Assembly: GCF_964275005.1 (NCBI RefSeq)
Contig: NC_092699.1
Span: forward strand, 21,562,333-21,626,332
DNA from: Diadema setosum
Taxonomy: Eukaryota; Echinodermata; Echinoidea; Diadematoida; Diadematidae
DNA: 64,000 nucleotides
Direction: 5' to 3'
The notes beneath the pieces were generated by a model that worked only from the letters and a program-made list of their open reading frames with translations, had not been told where the DNA came from and ran no database searches. Shown piece by piece: positions 11,209 through 21,942 of this stretch (the stretch's first letter is position 1; every line of letters begins with the position of its first letter). A program made the translations under genes and the position numbers.

Positions 11209-13135
11209 GTGGCTACTTGTATAGCGCACAGGTCCACTTTTCAGTGCTCATGGCGCTTCAAAAATGAAAAAATATCATATATTTATATGCATATACATAT
11301 TCAAACATTTCAACAAAGAAAAAAATGGTAAACAAAAGCAAATATATACCAAATAAAGAATACAACATATATCAATTAAAAATACAATATTAATGACATA
11401 CAGCAATTACAGTCCTCAGTATGAAAGGAACAGATAAGTTTTAAGTTTGGATTTGAATGACTCTGTAGATGACAGTTCCCTTAACTGAAGAGGTAACTGA
11501 TTCCACAATTTTGGTCCCATAACGGAAAAAGCACGATCAGCATACCCATGTTTTACTCTGGGTGTTTGGAGTAAGAATGCATCTGATGATGAACGTAGCC
11601 TTCGTGTCGGATTGTATTTTTGAACAGAATTACTTATGTATATTGGGGAAAAAGAATGAACTGAATGATGTACTAATAACAGAATCTTGAAAATAATCCT
11701 TTTTTCTACAGGTAACCAATGTAAGGAACGGAGAACTGGTGACATGGAATCAAACTTATTAGTAAAAGTTAACAATCGGGCAGCAGAATTTTGCAACCGT
11801 TGAAGTTTTGTGATATCTTTTTTTGAAAGATTACACAACAATGAATTCGAAAAATCCAACCGAGAAGAAATCAAAGCATGAATAAGTATCTCAGCTGCAG
11901 ATTTAGACAAATATTTCCTTATGAAACTTAAATTACGCAACTGATATCGAACATTCCGCTGAATATGAGTTACATGACTTCGAAATGACATTTCCTGATC
12001 AAATATGACACCTAAATTACGGGCTGTTTTCGACGGAGTAATGCAAGTGCTACCGATGTTGACATGACATGACTGATAATCAACTTTGCTTAACATATGC
12101 TTTGATCCCAATAACAGAAACTCAGATTTATCATCATTTAGTTTAAGGCCATTGGATGTAAGCCAAATTTTCAGGTCTTGCAAACATGCTTCGAGTTTAA
12201 CAATGGCGGATGACAATGAAGACACAGTGGGTTTAAAAGACAAATAAAGTTGTATATCATCCGCATAACAATGATAACTAATACAATGCTTGCGAAATAC
12301 TTCACTAATTGGTTGCATATACAGAGAAAAAAGCAGCGGGCCTCCAACAGAACCTTGAGGTACACCAAACTTTGTCATAGTTTTACAAGAGGTAGAATCA
12401 CCAATTCTGACATAATGAGATCGATCACATAAGTAGGATATAAACCAATCAAGAACAGTTCCTTTGATGCCCAAATATCTCAATCGTTGAATCAGAATAG
12501 CATGGTCGACTGTGTCAAAAGCTGAGCTCATATCAAGCATGATAAGAGCAGTGATGTTACCACTATCTAATTCTCTGAACACAATATCTGATAAGTTGAC
12601 TAACAGTGTTTCTACACTATGACCAGGCTTGTACGCAGATTGAAATGAATCAAGCAATTCATTATCTTGCAGATACATTGTCAGTTGTGAGAAAACAACC
12701 TTTTCGAGCAATTTACTTAAATAAGGTAAATTTGAAATTGGACGGTAATTTTTTAAACACTCCTGATCTAAGCCTGCTTTTTTCAAAGTTGGATGAATAA
12801 CTGCTTTTTTACACACCTGTGGAACTACACCTAATCTCAGGCTAGCATTTATGATTCTTGTGATAACGGGTGCTAAAACTCTGCCGCACTTCTTAACCAA
12901 ATCTGTTGGGATTGGATCAAGTTCACTTGATTTGTTAGGTGAGTTCTTAATAAGCTTTTCTATCTCATTAACAGTGACAGACTGAAACTCACTCAATTCT
13001 GACTTGACTTCACATACAATGTCATTTGGCTGTTCACAACGAGTTGGGAAACTCCGTTGGATTGCCACAATTTTATCAATGAAATACTGATTAAAACAAT
13101 TGGCTAACTCAACCTGTTCACCTGATGAACGAATT
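11171..13135 (-). mobile_element. CR1/L2-type non-LTR retrotransposon, 5' truncated
   Basis: The minus-strand element carries an uninterrupted reverse-transcriptase frame and a 3' untranslated region that ends in a (TAT/ATT)n tail at 11172-11210. Microsatellite tails rather than poly(A) are usual in the CR1/L2 group. The endonuclease domain expected upstream is missing, so the copy is 5' truncated; the start near 13135 is where similarity to the family fades. It lies inside the inverted-repeat element 10859-13611 and is therefore the younger of the two. Confidence 0.85.
11416..13135 (-). CDS. Reverse transcriptase of the CR1/L2-type LINE (partial)
   Basis: This encodes the reverse transcriptase that copies the element's RNA at the target site. 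In order one sees YRPISNLPYLSKLLEKVV (fingers), LIMLDMSSAFDTVDHAIL with the first catalytic Asp, FGVPQGSVGGPLLF, HCYADDIQLY with the Y-A-D-D catalytic pair, LKLNDDKSEFLLL, and NLGVIFDQEMSF. A C-terminal segment with LHWLPVEKRIIFKILLL and GPKLWNQLP follows, as usual in CR1/L2/Crack elements. The G in GSVGGP replaces the usual L. About 570 codons are open with no stop, so the copy is fairly young. The frame stays open past 13135 to 13341, but that part has no family similarity and I exclude it. Confidence 0.9.
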
Positions 13136-13613
13136 GCAATGTTTAAACAAATCCAAAATACACACAATCTGCAAGAATCTTTAGCTAAGGTAGAGTGGAC
13201 CAGAAGAAGAAGTTTACAATAAACAGCTAGCATGCACGGACTGGTTTTATAGATGTCAACAACAGTAGGCCTAGTACACACATTGTGATCCTTGAATACG
13301 CCGTGAGTGTATGCACTATACACAATCACTAGCTTGTACATGCGCTTTCAATAGCCAGCTGGCTAACCAGAAGCGTGGAGGGATCAAGAAAATTTCGGGC
13401 TGATGGAGACGCACCCGAAATAGAGCGCTATTTCGCGAATTAGCGCTCTAGTTCACGAACTAGACCAAGATTTTGGGGGAAATTTTCCCGATCAAATAGC
13501 GCGCTATTTGCGTCTTCACTACACAGATAGCGCGCTATTTTGACATCGGACTAGTTTGGTAACCACAAGATAACGCGCTATTTTGAAACTTCGGGCTGAT
13601 GAAGACACGCCTA

Positions 13614-14334
13614 GTGAGTCAGAGTGATAACTTCATACTCCTACAGCATGCTAAGTCTTGGCATCATTGTTGGAGCAGCAGGCAAGCAAGTCAAAGAGAC
13701 AATTAATGCTTCAACTATGATTTTGGTGGCAAACTTTGCAAGGCAGAATGACCCAGTCAGGGTAAGACAGTACGAGGCTTGCCCAGCAGTCTCATTGGTC
13801 AGGTGATCAGGATGCTGCACAACTTGCCAGTCTCAAGGCCCTGTCTCCTCACATAGCACATTCACAGACACAGAACCAGGGTGTGTCCTACCACATCAGG
13901 TGATAAATACAAATGTTTTACTAATCACCAAAATGTACTAATATCTAGAGCATGCAGAGAAAACAACAACAATAAACAAACTACTTGGTGATTGTCCATC
14001 ACTCTCAACATCTTGACTAACAGGAAGAGCATTGAGCAGTAACAAACATTCTGGTTTGTCTCCTTAGAGCATAAATCATCATGGCCTTATTTTGCACCAG
14101 GTGAGGCAGATTTTGTTGTTGTTGCCGTTTGTTTAAGATTCATTTTTCACACACACACAAAATACTGATGTCAATATCAGCAAATATCTATTAAGTGTGG
14201 ACCACAATTTGGCATTTTGCATACAGATTGATGAAGAAGAACAAACATTCAGTAGCTGTGTAAAACAGCACAAGGCAAGTGCCAAAATGTGTCTCACCCA
14301 TTGACTTAGAAGGAATTACTGTTTTTTTAACTCC
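13614..14334. other. Non-coding stretch
   Basis: No gene recognised. The plus-strand open stretch at 13624-13806 contains MILVANFARQNDPVRV but has no flanking splice signals that I can defend. A short (CA)n lies near 14147. Confidence 0.35.
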
Positions 14335-14965
14335 TGGAAGTTCATTTACCCTGCCTATGACCTTTGACCTTGTGGTGACCTTCAACTCCCCAAGGGACTT
14401 TTACCAGCCAAATTTGGTCACAAACGGACATATGGATCAAAAGTTATGAGCCATAATCGAAACATACTGTAAAAACTTAAAGGACAAGTTCACCTTCATA
14501 TACATGTGGAATGAGTGATTGCAGCAATATTATTAAAACACATCAGTAAAAGTTTAGGGAAAATCGGACAATCCATTCACAAGTTATGAATTTCTAAAGT
14601 GTCTGCGCACTCACTGCTGGATGAAAAGACTACTGCAGTGTATGATGTCACATACGTACAGCGAGAAAAGGAAAATATAAAGAGAATTTCACAAATTTTC
14701 ACTTTTTGAAAAAAGTGCACATTTACATTTAACATTGGGCCTAAAAGTTTGTGGAACCCTGTCTGTGACCTATGACCTTGAGATGACCTTCATGTTTGGT
14801 AAAATGTGTAACTTTGTATAACCACTCTTCCCTCCAAGTTTGATTGAAATTGAAGTCCTAAGTAGAGAGTTATTCAAGTTTTTGTAGCGTTTCGGACGGA
14901 CGGATGACGGACGGACAGACGCCGCATCCCTTAGTCTCCCCTCACCTCAGGTGGACTTGACAAAA
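14335..14965 (+). repeat. TGACCTTTGACC-rich dispersed repeat with nested fragment
   Basis: The stretch begins with CTGCCTATGACCTTTGACC and ends with GGACGGACGGATGACGGACG followed by the near-palindrome CCTCACCTCAGGTGGA near 14940. It shares its layout with repeats at 17127, 26313, 29664 and 42917: GACC motifs, CCAAATTTGGT phrases, a GGAC tetranucleotide run and a small palindrome at the end. A foreign segment starting TTAA-AGGACAAGTTCACC (14477) is inserted and has a relative at 23660-23830. Confidence 0.65.
14481..14730 (+). mobile_element. Left part of a TTAA-AGGACAAGTTCACC element
   Basis: After TTAA at 14477-14480 comes AGGACAAGTTCACC, then GAAAATCGGACAAT and ATGAAAAGACTACTGCAG. The middle matches 23670-23800 (GAAAATCGGACAATC, GATGAGAAGACTAC). 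From memory, a family ending GGACTTGTCCTTTAA is very common in sea urchins; the expected right end is absent here, so the copy is truncated. Confidence 0.6.
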
Positions 14966-15624
14966 ATGAGACAGAGTCAGCTTTTTCAGAGATATCCATG
15001 AAGCAAGAATGAGACAAATACAGTATATTTATGATCCAAGTGATAATACCTGCCAAGTTTGGTGAAACTATGACCATGCATTCTCAAGACGAAGATGAAA
15101 ATCAACAATTACCGTCCACTATTGGAACACCCCCCCCCCCCCAACTCCAAGGGGGCAACCCTGGATCTGCCATGAACAAATTTGAATCTAAGTATGGTCA
15201 TCAATATACTTGCTCAATGTGGTATAATTAAATTTTAGCTCAATCACTTCTGGTTCTAGAGGAGAAGATTTTTAAAGACTCCTTAAGGGGAGGGGGTGAG
15301 CCCAGGGGCCCATTTGAACAAATTGAGATTCTATACCCCTAGGGATGCTACCTGCCAAATTTGGTGAAAATCCATTGTGGGGTTTTCAAGAAGATGACAA
15401 TATACAATTTAGGCCCCATTTGGACCCCCCCCCCCCCAACCCAGGCACCAAGAGGGGCACCCCTTGCTCTGTCATAAACAAATTTGAAACTGCAGTTATC
15501 AATGTACTAATCGTTCTATCACGTCTGGTTCTACAGAAGGTTTTAAAATATGCTTTAATTGGGGGGGGGGGGATTGGGGTCCCCTGGGGCCCCTAGGGGA
15601 GCATGGTGCCCACTTGAACAAATT

Positions 15625-16418
15625 AGTTACGTTCAGACGGGAGCCCTTAACCTCGAGGTTAGGAAACTTCGAGGTTAGAGCTTGTAGTTAGGGACCATGA
15701 AGACGCACTCGTAGTTAGCAAACCTCGAGATTTGCTCGATGTTTCGAGCCACAAGAAATCTTATGGTTAGCGCTCCAACTACGAGCTGCGCGGGGTCCCC
15801 ACTCGTAGTTAAGCACCGTGTGGACACAAAAAACAACGAACTCGAAGTTTAGAGTGACCTCACTGTGAACTCCAGCCCCCACAATTTCCCTCTGCTTCCG
15901 GGTCAACCTCCAAAACGTACACTACACGTGCGCCCAAGGTGAAAAACCTATGATGCACATCACAACAACATCATCTTTTCTTCCCATGCGCTTGATCTCT
16001 GAAACTGACCACGTCGAACTCGCTACTGTATTCTATATTCTTCTCCGACACTAAAAAATTGTTTCGACGAACATCTTCATAAGGCATTAAGTCATCAGTG
16101 CAGTGCTATCTCTGCATACCATGACAGAGGAAGCTGGTGCCGCCGGTGGGAAAAAGAGTATTGGTAAGCGAGTCCGACAGGGTTGGACTAAAGAAGAAAT
16201 AGACGCCTTGTTAGCAGTGTGGGACGAAACTTCCGGTTTTGTGGGTTTAACATCGGGTGGGACCCACTCGTAGTTAAGGGGGGGGGGGCAGAAGCTTAAC
16301 CTTGAGGTTTCTTAACCTCGAGGTTAAGATTCGTCGTGTGGACACACGTCGCAGTTAGAGAGCAAGAGCTAAACCTTGAGGTTTCCTCGAGGTTAGGGCT
16401 TGTTGTCTGAACGTAACT
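15625..16418. mobile_element. Inverted-repeat DNA element with ATT target duplication (Harbinger-like)
   Basis: The ends are AGTTACGTTCAGAC and its exact complement GTCTGAACGTAACT. The flanks read CAAATT before and ATTGAG after. The neighbouring repeat unit at about 15316 preserves the empty site ACAAATTGAGAT, so the duplicated target is ATT, three bases. Subterminal copies of AACCTCGAGGTT recur about eight times. The inside carries the start of a Myb/trihelix-like reading frame. Three-base targets and a separate Myb-like protein are hallmarks of PIF/Harbinger, though TTA or TAA is the usual target, so the assignment is tentative. Confidence 0.75.
16121..16273 (+). CDS. Fragment of Myb/trihelix-like DNA-binding protein inside the inverted-repeat element
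   Basis: A 50-codon frame begins ATG at 16121. After a Gly/Lys-rich start (AGAAGGKKSIGKRVRQ) it reads GWTKEEIDALLAVWDE, the first helix of a SANT/Myb or trihelix domain with its conserved Trp pair. The frame then runs through GFVGLTSGG into the element's right subterminal repeats and stops. Full-length Myb-like proteins of Harbinger elements are several hundred residues, so this is a deletion remnant in a non-autonomous derivative rather than a working gene. Confidence 0.55.
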   Translation: MTEEAGAAGGKKSIGKRVRQGWTKEEIDALLAVWDETSGFVGLTSGGTHS

Positions 16419-16886
16419 ATTGAGATCCTATCCCCCTCAGGATGCTACCTGCCAAGTTTGATGAAAATCCATCATGGGGTTTTCAAGAAGAAGATTAAAA
16501 TGTACAATTTAGGCCCCTATTTGGGCCTCCCTGTGGATCCCCCTCCCCTGGGCCCCAAAAGGGGCACCCCTGGATCCATCAAGGGGTTTTCAAGAAGAAG
16601 ATGAAAATGTAAAAAGTTTACACACGACGCTAAATGTTGGCCGACGACGGACAGGGGATGCAGGACGAAGAGCGATCGCAATAGCTCACTTGAGCCTTTG
16701 GCTCAAGAGAGCTAAAAATCATTGACTGTTCCAATCATTCATGAGCTCTGTTTGATTTTCAGAGTAAGTGAGCCACTGCTGACAGGAACAAGCATAAAAA
16801 CCAAGCTAAATCACAAGACAGTAGACAAGGTCAAGCCAAAACAAGCATGCAGGTACAACTCGTAAGTAAGGAGTCTTGAGGCAAAT

Positions 16887-18523
16887 CAGGGCTTGACTTT
16901 AGTGGTGGCCCAGGGCCAATAAAAGTTGATGTCAGGCCACCAAATTTCCAAAAATAGTATCTTTTGGTGGGCCCATTGGGCATCTAAAATCAAAACATTT
17001 TTCATACTTCCTTGTAATTTTGGGCCACTACATTTCTCTCTCAGGACACAGAAATTTCAAATACAAAGATTTTGGTGGCCCAAACAGACCATCAGAGAAA
17101 CTAGAATTATTACTGAAGGTGATTAATACCCCCGCCCCTAGTGTTGCTTTATAGTATGTGATGTCATGAGGGCAATGACGTTAATACCAAGTTTGTGCAC
17201 TTGTCAAATTGGAAACAGAATAATTTTAGTTTAATGTACAATTACAGAGTTGACACTGAGTTCCACAAGGTTTGGGTAATAAGTATGGTTACCATGGCAA
17301 TGCATTGTCTGATACAAACACAAGGGACATTTTGCATAACTACACTTAAAGACCATCATACACACCAAATTTGACCTTCATAACTTGAATGGTTTATTTT
17401 GATACAAAATAAGTGGTTACCATGGCAACACATTTTCCTTAAACTAAGACATTGGTGTCTTGCAAAACTACACTTCTAGATCATGATACATGTATATACT
17501 AAATTTGACTTTCATTGCTTGAATGATGGAAAAGTTATTCGATCTGCAAGGTTTTGGTAAAATTGTGGTTACCATGGCAACGGTTTGTGTGACAAACACA
17601 AAAACTATGTGTTCCACATCTATATCTCAGGGCCATAATGCCTACCAAATTTGGTTTCAATTGCTTGAAAATTGTGAATGAAGTTCACTCCACAGAATTA
17701 AAAAAAAAAAATGCGGTTACCATGACAACGCATTGTCCGATACAACTACAAAGGACATTTTGCAAAACTACACTTAAAGAGCATCATACACACCAAATTT
17801 CACCTTCATAGATTAAATGGTTCAATTTGATACAAAAATGAGTGGTTACCATGGCAACACATTTTTCTTATATTAACACATTGGTGTCCTGCATAACTAC
17901 ACCTCCCGATAATCATACATACTAAATTTGACCTTAATTGCTTGAATGATGTGGAAGTTATTCAATCCACAGGGTTTTGGTAAAATCATAGTTACCATGG
18001 CAACGCTTTGTCCGACAAACACAAAAATTATGTGTTCCACATCTATGCCTCAAGGCCATAATGCCTACCAAATTTGATTTCAATTGCTTCAAAACTGTGA
18101 AAGTTGTTCACTCCACAAGATTTCGAAGAAAACATGCGGTTACCACGGCAACGCTTTGTCAAGTACAAACACAAAGAGTGTCTTGCATTAACTACACCTA
18201 TAGATCATCATAGATACCAATTTTTAAGTTGATTGCTTAAATACTATGGAAGTTATACAATCCACAAGGTTTTGGTAAAATTATGGTTACTATGGCAACG
18301 CATTGTCCGACAAACACAAAAAACATGTCTTACACATCTATACCTCAATATCATCATTTACCCTAAGTTTCATTTAAATTGCTTCAAAACTGTAGGAGTT
18401 CGCTACGCAAGATTTTGCAACAGACCGACCGACCGACTGCCCGACCAACATCACGGTGATTCCTATACACCCCCTTCACACTACGTGTGGCGGGGGTATA
18501 AAAATCCGTAATGTCAAGCCCTG
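16887..18523. mobile_element. CAGGGCTTGAC-ended element containing repeat array
   Basis: CAGGGCTTGAC at 16887 is mirrored by GTCAAGCCCTG ending at 18523, and GCAAAT flanks the element on the left with GCAAAT overlapping the right end. CAGGG termini are typical of hAT transposons, but an 8-bp duplication is not clear. Between the ends, about 240 bp of its own sequence (GGTGGCCCA motifs) precede a large tandem-repeat block that starts at 17127 and looks like a later insertion. Confidence 0.5.
17127..18504 (+). repeat. Tandem array of GGTTACCATGGCAAC units with palindromic ends
   Basis: GTTACCATGGCAAC-type phrases occur near 17284, 17414, 17568, 17714, 17843, 17990, 18135 and 18284, spaced 129-154 bases. 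Equivalent flanking phrases recur every third unit, about 420-440 bases apart, so the array has a three-unit higher order. It starts with TACCCCCGCC and ends with GGCGGGGGTATAAAAA, after ACCGACCGACCGACTGCC. The end structure matches the CTCCGCC/GGCGGAG repeats at 26313, 29664 and 42917. Confidence 0.85.
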
Positions 18524-18814
18524 CAAATGGGCAAAACAATTCTGACAATTGTCCCCACGCTGGAAGACAGCATGCACATTATTTCCACATTTTCTAGGTG
18601 GTTTGTCTGGGGAGCTCATCTTCCGAGGGCAATACCATGAGGACCTTGAAGACCACATGCCACAATTGCAAATGTTTAGTGGTTCCAAGGAGGTATCACA
18701 CACCTCCTTGGTGGTTCTAAATAGTAAATATCATTTCAATGCTACAAGTGGGTGCAGTGGCCCCTCAGGAAAGGGCAAGAGACAAACTTTTTTTTGACTT
18801 AATAAGCAGGGCTC
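18524..18814. other. Short unique segment open on both strands
   Basis: On the minus strand, 18524-18705 stays open and is cysteine-rich (ICNCGMWSSRSSWYC, KCGNNVHAVFQRGDNCQNC), after an AG-like acceptor near 18706. The plus strand is also open over 82 codons. A hairpin CCAAGGAGGT...ACCTCCTTGG lies at about 18686-18712. It could be an exon of the minus-strand signal-peptide gene, but there is no clear donor and I cannot name a domain. Confidence 0.25.
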
Positions 18815-19010
18815 CCGATTAACCTTTAGTGTTCTTTGTTCGCCGATTGTCACACACACTTGAGCGCTTTCTTCGGCAGATTGGGGCAGATGTCTGGAAA
18901 CTAAGTGTCAATGAATAGAGATTACCTAATCCCCTAATCCCTTTTGTGTCACCGTAGCCTTCCTATTGGATTAAAGCATATTGCCATTCCTGAGTGGGCT
19001 TGATAATTTT
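18815..19010 (+). repeat. Dispersed repeat R2, copy b
   Basis: It matches the reverse complement of 9560-9690 around TTACCTAATCCCCTAATCCC and ATTCCTGAGTGGGCTTG. The copy is diverged, with no visible ends. Confidence 0.55.
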
Positions 19011-21840
19011 ACGTTACTAAAATGCTGACGAATAAGTTAAACTAGGTGCTTAGGCACGTACACGTACATGTTTAAACCCTGAAAATTAACTTTGTGGCAC
19101 GAAAGAACAATGTTCTACAACTGTTTTCTGAAAATATGATTGAAAATCTCTTTACAATTTGAAATGATAATGAAAATACTCAAAATTGCACTGAAAAATA
19201 GGAGTCTTGAATTCAGACTAGTCAACAGGCACTACAGATATGTGTCAACCCATGGACCTACAACGAACCACACAGATTGGATCATGTGGATCTTTGTGTG
19301 TAGTCTAGTAATATTGTGCATGATGGCATGACCAGTTTGCTAAGAAACATCCACTCACCCGATTGGTCAATGGAACAAAACTTTACCATTTTGCTCGAAT
19401 GTGGTCGTAACTAGATTTATAATTTTTCTACAATACACATTCAAGTAAAAAATTCAACAAAAGAGTTTGACATGACTAGGCATACCAGTTCCAAGGTCAT
19501 ACTTTCATCGAACTATCAAAGTTGCTGGCACTTCTTCAATCTTTTCATTTTAGAACTTTTATATGACAATGTTAAAGCTGAATCAAATAATTTTTCCTCT
19601 CACACCCTGTTTATAACAGGTCAGGCAAGTTCCATGAAGAGTCGTGGAATCTTATCAATTCTAGAGGAGAATTTGCCCTTCAAAATGGTTGCCTTGATTA
19701 AAAGGTATTACTATAGGCCTACAGATACTGCCTTTTTAGAAGTGTTCAGTAGTATAAGGGTGAGTTTTTCTAAAAATTTTCACATGCAACGTCACGATCC
19801 CAGACGCGTTTGAGGCATTTTCAGGCATTATATAAATGCAAATTATCTGTTTTTCAAATGCGTTTAAAACACTTATCTGAAATGCCATTCGAAAGGTGTT
19901 TTGAAATGCGTTTGAGACCCCGATTGCCTTTCTGTGAGTAGATAAACACAATGCCACTTTGAAACGCGTTTATATCTCAAGGTCAACTCCCAGCTGTTTC
20001 CGGTTAGAAGAATAGTGTGCACCATTTGTGTTTTCTACCAGTTATTTGTGTGTGAATGATCAAGGCATGTCTGGTGGTGCACGGTTGACCTTTGCTTCCC
20101 AGGTCAAATGACCCAAAGCAACTGTGCAACAACAAAACTCGAGTCGTGACAGTATGATGGTTAGATAAACATGAAATCCCGATAATCGCGTTTCAAACGA
20201 TATCCTTATCAAGCACCATTTGAAATATGTAGTGAAATGTGACTTCTTCTTGTGCATTTGATAAACCCAGCCTAAGACTTGACATCCCCAAAGGAGTTAT
20301 TCCCACCGCAACCCCGGGGCACTCCTTCACACAGTTAGATACTGTGGGTTGGTCGCAGTTATTCCCATCCCTCCCCTCCCCCCCCCCCCCCAATGCTGTG
20401 CAGAGGGAAAATACTGTCTCGAAGAAGAATGTTACACTACAAGAAGAAATATAACTCCCAAGGGACTGTTAAGTATCACATTACAGTTATAGACTTACAG
20501 CTAATGTTACACTACATACTGCACAGATCATTTCATTCTAGTCCCATCAGCATCCAGTCAATTACCTGGGCCCCATTTCACAAGCTTGCATTTTATATCA
20601 CAGTTTCAATGCATATTGTGTACAATTTGCGATTTATCGCAAACCTTTGCAAAACGGGGCCCTGTGACGTCTCTGTTTGCAATATACTTCCATAACTTCC
20701 AGATGAACACAGTCATGTCAATTGGCATTTTGAGATAAAATGGACTGACATATGTAAAATGGCCAAATTTTATATACAGATAACTTCAATAACTTTTTTT
20801 TTTTCAAGATGATGTAATCATACAATTGAATAATAGTACATTAGTAAGGCCTAATTAAAATTTTGATAGATAAACACACAACATAATTTGATAAACACAA
20901 CATACTGAAATTTGGGTACAAATTGGTGAAGGATGAGAGAGATATTTGAATGAATTTGAAATCATTATAAAATTTCATATTTTTCATTTCATGCAGAAAT
21001 TTGACAGCTTTAAATCATTTTGTCAGCCTCGAAACCCATATGTTGCCATCTACCACTCATCAGCTTTCAGAGTGTCGTATGTAAAAAAATGTGGGGGTCA
21101 TTTAATTTCCCATCCTAACGAGCTACAATGCATTTAAAATTAATGCATTTTTTTTCAGCACATACACACTGTATGTCGCCATCGAGGCACACACAAAATT
21201 TAAATTTTGACAGGCCCTCTAATACAAGTGTACATAATGTCTATCATCAAGTCAGATAGACTTGAACTTAATGGCTAAAATATGCTAAATAAAATTAGAA
21301 ATCAACTCCATGCAGAAAAATTCATTTTTGCTTTTCGGACCCTCGAATACACGTGAAAATGCCTGAAATGGTCTGAAACATTTCATGCAAAATGCTTCCA
21401 AGCTCGAATGGAGCATACAATTTTGATGTGCACATATGCACAGCACTACATGTAACGTTACAGAGCAGATTATCATATAGATCATCACAGAACACAGACC
21501 GCTTTTCACTGGAAAAGAGTGTTTAGAAATAGAGCTGGAGGCATATCGTGATTTTAGAAAATAATGCCATAATGATGTCATAGTTAAGCAATCGCATAAC
21601 AAGAAAAATTTTAGCATCCAGATCCTGAGCTCATGAGATATACAATTACAATGTACAGGTAAATAGGCCTAGTGGCTAGACCTACTAAAGATTTCAAGAG
21701 CGGAGAGCTTGAGCTTATGAAGCTACGCTCTGCACAAGATTTTTTTACAGAAAGAAAGACGGAAGAAACAGAAGGTGATTCATGAGCTTTCACAGATCAC
21801 CCAACAAGTCACATCAAAAGAAACTAAAGAACATATTTAC
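19011..21840. other. Non-coding, probably intronic to the minus-strand signal-peptide gene
   Basis: No certain exon. At 19795-19975 the motif AAATGCGTTT and relatives recur about six times. At 20270-20395 a phrase with CCGGGGCACTCCTTCAC and TTGGTCGCAGTTATTCCC resembles 43810-43870, a dispersed repeat. A plus-strand block at 19620-19760 has an AG acceptor, an open frame (SRGILSILEENLPFKMVALI) and a GGTGAG donor, but no domain that I know. Confidence 0.35.
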
Positions 21841-21942
21841 CACAACTGTAGCAGCAATGACGGATTGTAGAATCAGCAGAAAGGCAAGGCTGCAACCGAT
21901 CGCAATGGAAGTGGAGTGTGACGAGTACACATTTGAAGCCAT
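21841..21942 (-). CDS. First coding exon of a secreted or membrane protein (signal peptide)
   Basis: The minus strand from ATG at 21942 reads 34 codons to a GT donor (GTAAAT) at 21840, ending in phase 0. The peptide begins MASNVYSSHSTS, continues with a hydrophobic core IAIGCSLAFLLILQSVIA and ends ATVV. It is a textbook signal peptide, with cleavage likely after the Ala-Ala pair near residue 31. Such a short exon ending just after the signal peptide is common in animal secreted-protein genes. The remaining exons must lie to the left, beyond a long intron, and are not identified; the duplicated microexon at 6310-6546 and the Cys-rich frame at 18524-18705 are candidates. The start ATG has A at -3 (AAATGG context). 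Confidence 0.55.

Larger units (their letters stand above)
10859..13611. mobile_element. Terminal-inverted-repeat DNA element split by a LINE
   Basis: The left end GGCGTGTCTTCATCAGCC (from 10859) is repeated exactly as an inverted copy ending at 13611, each flanked by TA (10857-10858, 13612-13613). The match extends over about 35 bp into a TAGCG motif. Variants of the end sequence recur inside (10941, 13391, 13507), and palindromes such as TAGCGCGCTA recur at about 13497, 13526 and 13570. The middle is a LINE insertion, leaving about 310 bp on the left and about 470 bp on the right. No transposase is seen, so it is a non-autonomous element of unassigned superfamily with a likely TA target. 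Confidence 0.8.
14990..16712 (+). repeat. Three-unit tandem repeat ending in TTGAGCC...GGCTCAA
   Basis: Units of about 300-310 bp begin near 15030, 15335 and 16430, each with TACCTGCCAA(A/G)TTTG(A/G)TGAAA, then TTTTCAAGAAGAAGAT and a GGCCCC/CCCCCC tract. Between units 2 and 3 an inverted-repeat element of 794 bp (15625-16418) is inserted. The right end has GACGACGGACAGG and the palindrome CTTGAGCCTTTGGCTCAAG, followed by AGAGCTAAAAA. The same architecture recurs in other repeats of this window. Confidence 0.75.

Noticed and set aside
13136-13341. Upstream extension of the LINE reading frame
   Set aside because: The frame stays open but the residues show no similarity to reverse-transcriptase elements; probably a chance continuation past the truncation point.
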